DNA of 64,000 nucleotides from Solanum dulcamara (GCF_947179165.1 NC_077240.1:44653501-44717500), one strand, 5' to 3'; shown: positions 13,401 to 25,100, counted from the stretch's first letter. Translations and numbers: made by a program. Notes: generated from the letters alone by a model not told the origin.

Positions 13401-14370
13401 TCACACCCCTCTCACCCTCCAACCCTAAAGTAGAACTAAATAAAAAGGATAACTCCCTTTCAAATTCATTCTTTACAAGTTGTATTCTTGTACACTTTTT
13501 CTTGCTTTTATGACTAAAGTAATTCTTTCATATGTAAGAGTTTGCTCTTAAGATATCATGAGGGACCTTTTGAGGGGAGGAAAAAGAGGAAAAGGAAATC
13601 TTGTTAAGTCACTGCTCTTGCTCCATAGAGAGATATATTGTCAGGATCAACCTTTACAAGTGGAGAACTCATGATTTTATAGTACCGTGCCTACACATGC
13701 TATGAGGCGTTTGACCTCCTTTGTTGTAGATGAAACTCAAAGATAGCATTTACATTTATTTATTTTCTCTTTTTTTGTTGCAATTTCTCCTCATTCCACG
13801 TAAAAAAAAAACAGAAGGAGAGGGAAAAAAAATACCGGTTCAGCTCCTACAAATCATCACATCTTATTAAAATTTTCAATAACTGCCAGCCTGAAAGATT
13901 GTCCTCCTTATAACCTGCCTCCTCAACAGAGGAGTGCAAAATAATGACCGGCAGTCCCCTCACTTCCTGCCCCCTCTCCTTTTTCTTTTCCCTTTTCACT
14001 TGAGAGTTGTATTTAATTGCCTTTATTGTTTGCACATCTGGTTGTTGGATTTTGATTTCTTGATTTGTAAGAATTTTTCCTTTTGGACTTCCTTTAGTAC
14101 ACAATTCACTGTTTTACTGATGGTCGGTGTTTTTGTTAATTGTATTGCTTGCTACTTTGTTGTTCAAATTCATCTGATTAATTTGCTTAACTGAAACACT
14201 GATTGCCTAATGCTCGCTTTGAATTACTCTTTCCAGGTTTTAATATTTGCTCTACCAAGTCTTGGTTCTCTCCTTCAACAACAATATGGAAAGCTAATTT
14301 CACCCAAATGTGCTTTGTTCTTCAACTGGTCTTTTGAAATTAGTATATTTATTCTAGTGAAGCACTTCAC

Positions 14371-14454
14371 CTATTGGTAGGAGTAAGGTCTGCGTACACT
14401 CTATCCTCCCCATATCCTACGTTGTGGGATTTCACTGGGTTGTTGTTGTTGTTT
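14371..14454 (+). mobile_element. TS-type SINE, 5'-truncated, (TTG)n tail
   Basis: The 3' module of the Solanaceae TS SINE: ttggtaggagtaaggtctgcg, then cactctatcctccccatatc, then gtgggatttcactggg and a (ttg) tail ending near 14451. The tRNA-like head is missing. Inverted relatives lie at 24582-24667 and 25820-25940. Confidence 0.85.
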
Positions 14455-15292
14455 GCCATAGAGATATGGGAGTGTAGAATGAGGATCTACAAAGATCACT
14501 CTTGCAACTTCTAATGCTTCCTTTATACTTGAGGTATTATTTTCTTCTAATATTTTTCAGTTATTGTGTATTGGGATTTTAAATATAACGAGGGAAAAAT
14601 TAAAAGTGGAGGCATTATAAGCATGTGCCAACAACTTGATATGATTCAATAAATCTTACTTAGACAGGACCTGCAGATATGGAGGTCAAGGGCAGAACAA
14701 GGGCCTACAAACACATATGGCTTGGTCAAAAGTCTAAGAGACTTATCGTTGTAATCATCAACAACATAATTATAAGCATGTATTGAACTTTTACCTGAAA
14801 ATAAACGGTCACCACTGCTTTTAAGGAGAAACATCCCTTGGAAACTTATAGCCTTCTGTTATTAAGGGGAAGAACCCCAAAAGTTTTTCATTCATCTTTT
14901 CTCTGTGAAGAGAACCTCAATGAAATTTCAGCTCTTTTTTCTCAGGTATAGGAACCACAACATATAAATATGCGTTGTGCGGACCATTGTTTATATTAAA
15001 TCATATCTACAATGATCTGAATAGTTCAATACCAGTTTAATATTGCTTCAAAACTTATCTCTTCATACTATTTTAATTTGTTAATACATATGAAAGTTTG
15101 ACAGCATGTCTTTGAAGCTTTCTTTCCTAGATGCATCTGCATCATCTCTTCATTTTCATGACATTGTAGCCCTGAGAGAATCTAGGTTGGGGAGTATTTG
15201 ATTTGCTATATAGTTTCTCGAAATGCTTAATTAATCCTTAGAGATATTATTATATTTGGTTCCCTTCTTGATCTTCTTCTTTACTCCTACAG

Positions 15293-15523
15293 GCTGATGG
15301 AGATGGAGATGGAAGTTAAATTACAGAGAATTTGTCTCTAGCTGTATCTGTTCATCTTATAAAGATGGCAAATGATGAGCTCACGTTTTCACTTTCTGAA
15401 AAAAATCACAGTGGCTACATAGAGATTGAGGAGCTGTGCAGTACCTGCCTTGAGTGATGAGGATGGTGGCAACATTGAGGAAGTCATCAATGCCATTATG
15501 CGTGACGTTGACACTGATATAAG
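15293..15523 (+). pseudogene. Calcium-dependent protein kinase (CDPK) EF-hand exon, broken
   Basis: In CDPKs this segment belongs to the C-terminal calmodulin-like regulatory domain, where EF-hands bind calcium and relieve autoinhibition. Readable pieces in order: ADGDGDG (EF loop), VSVHLIKMANDE, then EKNHSGYIEIEEL (next EF-hand) and, after a frame change, EEVINAIMRDVDTD. A 3' splice acceptor (ttactcctacag, before 15293) and a donor (gtcagt at 15524) bracket a 231-nt exon, an intron pattern I recall for CDPK genes. A stop replaces the start of the LNYxEFV motif near 15317, a deletion removes the HKAFSFFD stretch, and another stop pair follows EELCSTCLE near 15455. No kinase-domain exons were found nearby. 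It is therefore a genomic (not retro-copied) pseudo-exon, possibly captured by the surrounding Helitron-like segment. Confidence 0.75.
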
Positions 15524-15935
15524 GTCAGTATTTGCATATATCTACCGGATTTCATACTTAGTGCATATACTTCTCTTTCAAATGTATTTTTGATTGCCTT
15601 TGGAGCTATACAATTTAGTTGACAAAGGTATTTTTACATCTTCAATTTTACAAATGTCTCTTTGATTGATCTGTTCAGATCAACATGTAGCCAAAAGTCT
15701 AGCTATCCGCCTGTGGTTAGAATCTCTTTCTCTCATTAGAAGATCCGTCTTTTCTTGTTTTCCCCTAAACTCGAAACGAGCAATAAATGCTTTCGGACAA
15801 TGGAACTGGAGTTGTAACAATGTGCCCCAGTTAAACAAACAAAAACAGCATATAGACGAATGTAACTGCCTGTCTTCTTGATCTTCTTCTTTTAATCTCA
15901 ACTGATTGCTATGGTCACATTTCTTCTTCCTGTAG

Positions 15936-15985
15936 TTTACGGCACGAGAATGAAAATGGGCATAGTGTTTGCAGCAAATCATCTT
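15936..15985 (+). other. 50-nt exon-like segment with good splice signals, family unknown
   Basis: Flanked by a strong acceptor (pyrimidines then cctgtag ending 15935) and a donor gtaagc at 15986. In one frame it reads LRHENENGHSVCSKSS. A further exon-like stretch follows at about 16147-16235 (KYIDYIQKMSFTKVANKN, then gtgtag). I do not recognise either peptide. They may belong to the same captured or decayed gene neighbourhood as the CDPK exon, or be chance. Confidence 0.25.
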
Positions 15986-16606
15986 GTAAGCTCTGCCAAA
16001 TGATTCATTTCTCTTTCTTAAAAGGTATTGCTTTTATTTTTCTAACAAAGTATTGTAGTAACTGTTTAATGCTAAAATACTGACTATCATAGCTTTCTTG
16101 GTCTATTGGGTTTTCTAATTTGAATTTTGTGTTTATTCCGAAAAGTCGTTGGTTCATCTACTGAAGAGAAGTACATCGACTACATTCAAAAAATGTCTTT
16201 TACAAAAGTAGCAAACAAGAACGACCTTCAAAAAGGTGTAGTTTCTCGAAATGGAGTCTCTCTGTTTGTCTTGGTAGTATTTCTGCTGAAATGCTCTTTA
16301 CCACCACATAAAGTTATTGACTTTGAAGAAACAGTACATTCAGGTGTTATTCCCTTTGTGAATTTGACATTTTTTTGTATCTTCACTTTAGCAGTCTATT
16401 TTGGATTAGACCAAGTTGAAAGTTGCATTGTTACATTTTATTTCACACGACAGAATCAAAATTGAACATTATCATTATGAGTGACAAAGAATCACTATTA
16501 TCAATGGTTCTTACCATTATCCGCTAAATTGAAATCTATGCAATAGAAGTAAAAGCTCGCTTGATGTAATATGTGGTGCTAAGGCGTCTTATTATGATCG
16601 GGGGCC

Positions 16607-16840
16607 TAAAGGATCCCACTACCGAGCCGGTCTGGACAAGATGCAGGGTAAGACTCTTTTTTGATATTAAACTGTGAATCGAAAAGTTACTTTATTTTCT
16701 TCCGAATATTATGCTTGGTTAGGTGGAATACCTTCCTTGTCCTGAATCTTGGCCTTGACGTTGTCAATGGTATCGTATCGCTCCATTCAACTTCAAGGGT
16801 TATTGGTCTTCCCCGTTGGAGTTTTCGGGGTGATCTGCAT
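16607..16840 (-). pseudogene. Ubiquitin monomer pseudogene
   Basis: Ubiquitin is the 76-residue protein conjugated to targets for proteasomal and signalling roles. Read on the minus strand from ATG at 16840-16838: MQI, a TGKT piece, ITLEVEWSDT, DNVKAKIQDKEGIPP, an IFG-like stretch, FNIKKES, then TLHLV in another frame and a degenerate C-terminus. The order and spacing match a whole ubiquitin unit. Single-base and 4-base insertions after GKT and after SDT break the frame, the DQQRL region is scrambled with a stop (16708 area), and the terminal LRLRGG is destroyed, so no conjugable product could form. There is no intron, as expected for ubiquitin units, so retro-copying and DNA-level capture cannot be told apart. 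Confidence 0.85.
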
Positions 16841-17030
16841 ATCTTAGAGACTCCTACATCTTATCTCTCTAATGTGACCCTTCTGCTATAGGTTCGGCTT
16901 ATGTGATTGTGGTAAGTATTTGGTCTCTCCTTTCTTGTCTTAAATCTTAATTATAGAAGCGCCAAAAATTGTGTACTCTCTGCATCACATATAACTTTTC
17001 ATATCATAAGTAATGGTGTCTTAAATTTGA

Positions 17031-17300
17031 ACTCCCTCCATTTCAATTTCTTTATCTTTACTTTTTAGTTCATTTAAAAAAATTACTACTACCTTTTTTT
17101 TTTTACAGTTCTTCAATTCTAACTTTCTACATCACATTTAACACCACAAGAGTAAATGCACCTCTCTTAGGCCATTATCTTTTCCTAATTTTTTTAAATT
17201 TTCCCCTTACTCTTGGTCTAAAATATCCAGAAAATTAAAGATACCTAATTTATCTCTCTTCTAACTATTACTGTAATTATTTACTATTAGTATTGTTGTA
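17031..17300. mobile_element. Possible Stowaway-like MITE remnant
   Basis: Begins actccctccatttcaatttctttatc, close to the terminal sequence of plant Stowaway MITEs (CTCCCTCCGTTTCAA...). The opposite inverted end is not recognisable, so this is a fragment or a chance match. Confidence 0.3.
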
Positions 17301-18407
17301 AGCTAGTGATGGAAACCCTACAAGTTAGAAAATCAAATATATCTACTGTTGAAATGTACTAATGGTGGAAGCAACTAAGAGGTTTGATTTGTGAGGCAGT
17401 GGGTACAATGGATAGTGGCAGTCACAGAGAAATCAAGTAGTCCTTTTTATTCAAAACAGTGCGTCTCGTTACCCACTATATACACTGAATATTTAAGCAC
17501 AAAATACTCTTGTCATACCATGGAAGAAGTAAAATACAGAAGAAAACTCAAAGTAGAATGTCAATGAATAGACTAATTCTCTTCTTAAAATATGAGTACT
17601 TATCATACTATTATTTCAGATGCTTTTAACATTCACTTGGGTCCAACCAATTGAGAGGATTGTAAATTGATAACTATGGACAGGTTGATGAATCTATGGT
17701 AATAGCAGAGACTCCAACTCTTCCTCCTCTTACCTTCGGTACTTCTTTTTATGGAAGGACACACATTGAATGTATTTTGGTGTCTATAGCATATTTGATA
17801 TTTCATGTTCAAAAGTTTAACTTATAGTACAAGACAACAGGCAATTAAATTTGATTGCCTTGGCTACAACCTTTTAGTACGTCTCACAGTTATTAGCATG
17901 TTTTTTAGAATTTTCCTTTTGTATTTATGTGTAATGAAGACATGAAGCTACATTTTTTTTGCATGTGTATTAGTGGATGCTGGTTTTTTTAATTAATTGA
18001 TGAAGAATTTGATATAAATAAGTTACCTCCCTGTTGAATAATCTTCATGTTGACTGACATTTTTGTTCCTGTTAAGTTTATTTTGGGACTTTGAAGCTTT
18101 TTTCCTTGATATGATTAGTTTTATCGTTTTATGTCGAGGTGTTGTGTCAATTCTTTCTTTAATGCACTCTGTCGTATCTTTAATGTTCTTCTACAATATT
18201 TTGCTCTTATAGAGTTCCTTGGTGTCATATTCTTTCTTCTTTCAATGTGAATTTTGAAAAGACATGGGAATCAAAATAAGACAACTAAATTAGGATTGAA
18301 AGAAACTTTTAATAAACAAGAATTCCATACTAATACAATGTAGATATTTTGATTAATAATATCTTTTTGTTGTGTTACCCCGCGCGAAGCGCAAATAATT
18401 TCACTAG

Positions 18408-19507
18408 TATTTAGTAATAATTCAATCAAGAAATTGATTTCAAATTAACCATTACAATATATTTAATAAATTTTTTAACTAAACAATTAAATTTAGATAA
18501 AAATTATTGAATTGCCGTGTAGTTCTTTCGAGAAAGTGATTAAAGGGTCATTTGAATATTAATGGTTGAGAAAATGGATATAAACTTGTTCATTTATGAT
18601 CTGCCGTTCATATCTAATTCGATCTGTTCATTTGTAAATATGATTAACATGCTTATTTTTTTTCAAAATTACTGAACGAAAATCTTGCATGCTAAAGCTG
18701 ACATGTACAAAGTCTTGAATCCTAAAATGTGGCGTTAGAACTCAAAATTTAGAGTCGAATAGTTACAAATGGAGATGACTAGACCTGGTTCACGATAATA
18801 GTAATGGCATATTTATGCTTTCATGAGTAACTATATGCAAAATATTCTGAAGCTAACATGTACTACGGCATATAGAGTGGAAGTGTTCGATTCTTTTACA
18901 ATTTTCAGTATGTAGTTTTCATTAGACCAGTGCTTTGTAATATGCGTCTATAACAATAACATAATCAGTGTTGTTTAGGGCAATCTATGAGCTCTAAAGT
19001 GAAACTTTAAGATTTTTGCGATTATTATTTTCTCATGTTTAATCGACAATTTTGTTATAGTTGTTAATAAAAATTACTACGTACTTTGCCTAGTGGTATT
19101 TTAGTTTCCAGAAAAAAAGAATAATCAAAATCTTTTTAAACTAATAAAGAGGCGTTGGAGACTGGATTTGATGGTACCACTCGTTCCAACACTTAAGACT
19201 TCACTATCTTTAGACATTTTGTAGTGTGCTCTTGCTTCAATAATAATACAACACATATTATGTGGATCCCTCATTAATTAAAGCCAATTTGTTGCTTATT
19301 TTATAATAAACCTTGAACAATGTTATGAATCTGATGATGATGAACAACATACTTGAAGTGTAATTTTATCAGTAGAGTCTAAAAAAGGTGATGTGTATGT
19401 AGCTTTATTTTTACTTTTATGAAAGTAGAGAAGTTTTTGACACCTTTATCTCAAATAAAGAATATCAAATTCTTATTTAAAACCATCTCATATCAAAACC
19501 TAGCAGC
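18408..19507. other. AT-rich intergenic sequence
   Basis: About 1.1 kb without a supportable ORF, repeat termini or RNA gene. It lies between the Helitron-type 3' end and a hAT-like MITE. Confidence 0.5.
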
Positions 19508-20173
19508 TAGGGGTGTTCACGGTTTGGATAAAAATCAATTCAAATTGAAAAATCGAACCAAACCGAATTTATTTGAATTTGGTTTGGTTTTAGATTTTTA
19601 AAAATCGATAGTATTTGATTTGGTTTTGATTTGATCGGAAAAAAAAAGAAATAATCGAATCGAACCGATAAATTATATACATATATTTTTTTTTTATACA
19701 TACACAATATATTCTTTTTATAAACAATTTTAAAGAACTTACATATATTTTCATCAAAATTTATTTTTAATCTATTTATAAAAGAAAAAATGTCCAAGAC
19801 AAGAACATTTATCTCATGGCTTCGTGTATATGAGGGTCTATGACAATTTTTGGTGGGACTAGAAAATGTCAGGCCAAAATGGTGAATTTTGAAGCTTTAT
19901 TCACAGTAAATTTAGTGATCGAAAGTTCTATAATGTCAATCGTTCCAACTATTTTTCGTTTTGAATGGATTGTTGTCAATTTTTTTCCGTTTAGATTGAA
20001 TTTTTTTTATATGGTTAACAATCAAATAACTGAACAAAATCGAACCCAAACCAATAACAACCAAATCAATAAACGTATATTATATTTGATTTGATTTGAT
20101 TTTGAGAATTTAAAAACTGGTTAAGGTAGTTTAATTTTTGTTTTGACCAACAACCAACCTGCAAACACCCCTA
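19508..20173. mobile_element. hAT-like MITE with TAGGGGTGTT termini, about 666 bp
   Basis: Left end taggggtgttcacggtttgg and right end ctgcaaacaccccta are inverted copies (10 bp perfect). Subterminal regions are full of the aaccgaaccaaatt/ttggtttggttt repeats typical of this nonautonomous group. Flanks (ctagcagc, cttcagct) hint at, but do not prove, an 8-bp duplication. The ORFs at 19419-20094 run through these simple repeats and are not genes. Confidence 0.65.
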
Positions 20174-21180
20174 CTTCAGCTATACTATCATATGCCACAT
20201 GAATCACAAATACTAGGTAAATTTCAAAAATTTCCCTTCAAGGGTGCCTTTGGTAGTTCGTAGGTAGAAAACGTTTTTACAATTTTCCAACACTTGGTCA
20301 ATAAGAATTAAAAAAATATTTTTCCTTGAAAAAAAATGAAAATTGGCCTCCCTAACGAAAAGAGGAAGAACAAATTACACAAGCACAATGATTTGTGTCC
20401 TCTTCACCATCCAACACACTTCATTTCATTATTTTCTCAAATATACGTTTCCATTCGTATGATATTCATAAAGTGAAACATTCAAGGAAGAGATGTAGGA
20501 TAATTTTCAGAAGTACTCTTACAATAAAACTATAAAACGTCTTTCTCAAGGAGAATGTAAAAGAACTTAAGATAGGTAATATAGACAGGAAAGTACTTCT
20601 ACTCTAGCAATTTATATAATGGCATTTTAGGAATTTAAAGCTACTGTTTGCCAATTGATACAAACAAACGTACCAACAGTTATTACATCTAATAAGTAAT
20701 ATCGAACAAAAGGAAGCAACTCATTGCATCGGAACAAAGAAAAGGACAGACATATATAGAAAACATTCAGCTTCAAGCACACTAACACCTAACACCCTTT
20801 ATCGACCGCCTGGTAGTCACCAGATGCTGATGGAGTTGTGCACTAGATTAGCTCAGCTCGGAAAAAAAGTGGTTGTTACACATTGTTCAAAAAAGAAAGG
20901 TGTATCTTGAACTACGAGTAGTTGGAGTACATAATAACAAGTAGAATCTACTCAAAATAGTGGAAGACGCCGATCACGGTTCCACAACCATCCCTGCCTT
21001 GGACAGCACAGGTTAAGAGTAGTAAGTGCTCCTTTAAGAACATGAAATTACAAGTGTCCTTGAAGTATTCACTTTTCTTCTCCTCCAACATCATTCCACA
21101 ATAAGAGCACCCCAATTGCAATAGAACAGCATGAGACTAGAAAATCAGGTTTAGCAGAGACAGCAGGACGTTCAAATTAA
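20174..21180. other. Intergenic sequence and presumed 3' UTR of PRP3
   Basis: The part next to 21180 lies downstream of the PRP3 stop on the minus strand and should hold its 3' UTR and polyadenylation region. AT-rich hexamers exist, but none can be singled out. No other gene or repeat terminus was seen. Confidence 0.4.
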
Positions 21181-22150
21181 TTAAAATTCGTCATCTTTAA
21201 AGTTTACAGCAAGATTCCAGTAATGAGGAACCCCAGCATCAACAAAAACTTTACGAGCAGCAGCTTCAGTCCTGCAGTCAAAAACAAAAAACCTATGGAA
21301 GCTTGATTTTGCAACACTACCTTGCCAGACCAACACACACTTGTTGAGAGGCTTATCTTCATCTTCACCTTCACCTTCACCTTCACCTTCATCATCTTCT
21401 TTCTTACCAGCAGCTGCCCAATCAATTCTCCTAAGCATAAGTTTCCCATATCGCTTGATTGATTTTTTCCCACCTTCAACAACAACAACACTAATACCTC
21501 CTGAGATCACTGCACACCCAGTCAAACGATTCTCCTGAGCGTTAACATCCACCTTGAAGCGGGTTTGTGGGTGGGAGAGGTCATTAATTTTATATACTGA
21601 AACAATACTCTCTGGAGCGATATTTGAGTCATCAAAAAGTTTCCTCTCTTTCTTCTCTCGACGCTCATCAGGAGTAAGCTTACGAGCAATATTCCTGTCC
21701 ACATGAGCCTGCTCACGCTCAGCAGCAGCACTTCTAATCTCCATTTCAAGCTTTGTAGGATCCTGTGTGGCTTCTGAGCCAAGAACTTTCATTAGATTGC
21801 TCATTTTAACTTTCGGCTTTGGTGGTTCTACCAGGCCTTGTCGTATCATTTCTTGTCTTTCTTTCTCTCTGGCCAATCTTCGCTGGGTTCGAAGTTTCTT
21901 TTGCTCCTTTTTGGTTAGTTTCAACGGTTGGGGAGGAGGTGGAGCTGGTTCAGCAGGAGGCTCAATAGGGCGAGGGTGTTCAACATATATGGTGATCTTT
22001 TCAATCTTCAACTGCTCATTAGTTACATTACCATCAACTATATCACCATAAGAACCAGATCGTAACAGAGGAGCATCCCTGGAAGTTCAAGACAAGAAAA
22101 TAAGGGCAAGCACAAAAGAAACAGTAATTTCAAGGAAAAACAGACTGTTA

Positions 22151-22198
<48 letters not shown>

Positions 22199-25100
22199 TA
22201 ACCTCTAGTCAACATTTCATTATTTTCAGCTCCAGAAGTTTATAGCAGGTTAAGCATACGTAAAAGATAGAGCAAACCAAAGAAGCTTGCAACATCACAA
22301 GTATATCACAATCCACATTACAGGTACTCATGCAGAGAGTTCTGCAGAAAGATATTGCCAGAGGGAGGGAGGTGGAGTAATTTGATGTGGAGAGGTTGCA
22401 TAATGCATGTTCTTTCTGTACTCCTTGTCTTGGTGAATCATAGAGAGACGGATCACTGAAGCACATCAGGATCTACCACATACCAAGTTGCTCTCATTTT
22501 ACAGTTAATATCAAGACCACCAGTTCAAGCTCCCAAGCCACACTGTGGCCCCAACAATGAGAACTCAGGAGACATACTTTGTGTACTAGAAAGCAAAACG
22601 ATATTCACATTGAAAAACATTTAGATCAACTTACCACCACTCAACTTCAGGAATAGGTTCCTTCTGTTTTTCCTTGGCGATAACCCTTTCCGATACCTCA
22701 ATGAGATTCGGATTTATGTCAGGCTCTGCTTTAGCCTTGGTCAACTGTGCTTGCTTTGCCTTTAGCTCTTTGGCTCTTGCTTCACCAAATTGGCTCTAAA
22801 GACAAATGTTGCAACATGATCAAAACAAGTTAGGAAGCGACAAGAACAGAGAAGGGAGTACTTAAGTTAAACAAAAAACAGCAGCAGCAACCATAAAAAA
22901 GGGCAGAGCCCGGTGCAGGAAGTATGTGGTGCTCACGCAGGACTCAAGGAAGGGTCGCAACCCAACAGCAGCAGCAACCATGACAAGAAAAATTCAGTAC
23001 CTTTAACTTGATTATTTCTGCATCTCTGGACCATTTGCCTTCCTCCACAAACTGAAATGTCATCCTCTTGGGCCTCAAAATTTTGTTCTTGTCAATGCCC
23101 ATGCTTGGATCAAAATGGGGATTTTTCTCAGGATCAACCTCAAGTTCAGGTTTGAGAATTTGAAATGCTTCTTGTTTCTTTTTATTGATGTTCACCTGCA
23201 CATATGCTCCAGGTTAAACACAGAAATTCAAATAAAATATGACTAAGGGAAGCCAGAACAAAAATGAGCCATACCTTAAGGGTGCTAGATGGCTTAGGCA
23301 TATTGACAATATTTCCCTGCTCATCGATTTCCCTGCCTAGGGCATCCAATCGAAGAACAGGGGCTTTTGCAGGCTTTGGCTGAAGGGTAACCTCTGGTGG
23401 CATTTGCCCTGGAAACATGTTAATGAGGGGAGCAAATTCTGGGTCCTGTCGGAATCCCATCTTAGAAGCAAGCTCTTGTGCACGCTTTACCGCTTCATAC
23501 TTTTGTGCTGTGAGCCCCACAAGATGAGGCAAACCACTGGGTGGTGGATTTGATGTGCTTGGTGCTGAACCAGGTGTTAGCAATACCCCTGCATCAGAAG
23601 ATGCAACTGGAGTGGGAAAAATCGCTGCATTAGCTGAAGGTTGAAGGCTCTCCTTGGCTCCCACCTGTGGAAGTCCCTCTCTAGTAAAGTTGGGGCCCTT
23701 ATTCTTGTTTAGCTACATGATAAAAATGAGCACAGTTACAAAGACTATGATATGTTTATAGCAAAGTGGAAACTGTAATCTTCCGTTTATATCCTTTTGC
23801 TCTCCCACCCCCCGAAACCATCCTCGGGCAAAGGAACCACATGGGGAGCAAAAGAGATCCAACAACCAAAAAGAAAAACAATATGCAAAACAGAAATGGG
23901 ATAGATAATCATATGTAGCAACTTACTGCAGGTATCTTCTTAAGCTTTTCAGCCAACTCCTTTCGCATTTGTAAAGCTCTCTTCGCTTTTGCTAAAGCAT
24001 CAAGAGATAAGCTCCCACTCTTGCCAGCACCAGAAGCTGTCCCATCTGTACTAGATTTCCCAGGAATCTGATGAGATCCATTAATATTAACTCCCTTATT
24101 TTCATTTGTTCTTAAACCGCCAGAGATCCTTATAACCCAACAATTTAAAGCGAAATTCTTTTTGATCTTAAACCGCATCTGACCCATTCTCGACCCATTT
24201 TATCACGGGTTGGAAATGGGTTCACCCATATTAACCCATAATTTAAATGGGCGGGTTGATTACGGGCAGTCGGGTTAGACAAATTTGGGTAAAATTGCCA
24301 CAGCTCGACGCACCATAAATAGTGTATAAGAAACATAACATACAAGAACACATGATAACAATATATTCAGAAAACAGGTCAGAATAAGGGCATCATGGGG
24401 ATTAAAAAACAGATAGTAAAGAAGGTTAATATATGAGGGTAGTCTTGCACTTGAGGTCTGCACTTGAAGTTTAAAAAGTTGTCTAATTTCAATCATGCCC
24501 CAAAGCTATCCATCAAATGTCGAGAATAAAAGATAGTAGCTCTCAACACTGAGAACATCATTGTGTGAAGGCGTAACATAACAACAACAACAACAACGTA
24601 GTGAAATCCCACAATGTGGGTTCTGAGGAGGGTAGAGTGTACGCAGAGCTTACTCTTACCAAGGTAGGAAGGCGTAACATAAGTAATATTTAAACTATAC
24701 AAACAACCCATACAACATCATGAAAAGAAATATAGTCATCTAATAAGCAAGACTTGCATAAAATACATAAAACAAGCCAGCATCCAAGAGATCAATGAAG
24801 TTGGACTGTCAACCATGGTTTGAATGTCTAAGGTGAAAAGGTTAAGCAATATTTTTTCCTCATCTGTCCGAGCCCTAGTGGACATTTTAGGGAATACAAT
24901 TACTGGAGCAAGTACCATGTGGAATAGCTGAGGTGAACACCACAGTTGGTATAAATATATATGGGAGCAAGAAATAAGCAAAATAACTCAAAAATGATGA
25001 ACAATATGCATTAGGTAACACACCTTAGCAATGGAACCAACAGCCTCATCCTGGACATGATCAGTTGGCTCCTCCTTTGTCTCTTTCTTGGAAGTTGTAA

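Larger units (their letters stand above)
10828..18407 (+). mobile_element. Candidate non-autonomous Helitron carrying host-gene fragments
   Basis: The right end has the layout expected of a Helitron 3' terminus: a GCGC-GAA-GCGC hairpin (18382-18392) about 11 bases before CTAG followed by T (18404-18408). A candidate left end is the TCTCTCTATATATATAC string near 10828-10845, followed by ...gatgtggcatgcctctaaag, a phrase I associate with plant Helitron 5' regions. Between them lie broken host-gene pieces (CDPK exon 15293-15523, exon-like 15936-15985, inverted ubiquitin pseudogene 16607-16840), a SINE and an LTR-like block. No Rep/helicase gene is present. The 5' end is uncertain because the base before it is T, not the usual A. 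The alternative is a short Helitron ending at 18407 with an unseen start and unrelated debris to its left. Confidence 0.4.

Noticed and set aside
15680..15982. 100-aa minus-strand ORF
   Set aside because: No recognisable domain and it overlaps sequence with splice signals on the other strand; probably chance.
16127..16465. 112-aa plus-strand ORF as a gene
   Set aside because: Hydrophobic chance reading through exon/intron-like pseudogene debris; no known family and no upstream promoter evidence.
16661..16891. 76-aa plus-strand ORF
   Set aside because: It is the antisense shadow of the ubiquitin pseudogene.
21341..22051. Plus-strand ORFs of 65 and 94 codons opposite PRP3 exon 7
   Set aside because: They are antisense readings of a conserved exon, Ser/Pro-rich from its acidic repeat, with no family signature.
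22152..22196. Poly(A) tail of a retro-copied gene
   Set aside because: No cDNA-like sequence precedes it on either strand and no target duplication flanks it.
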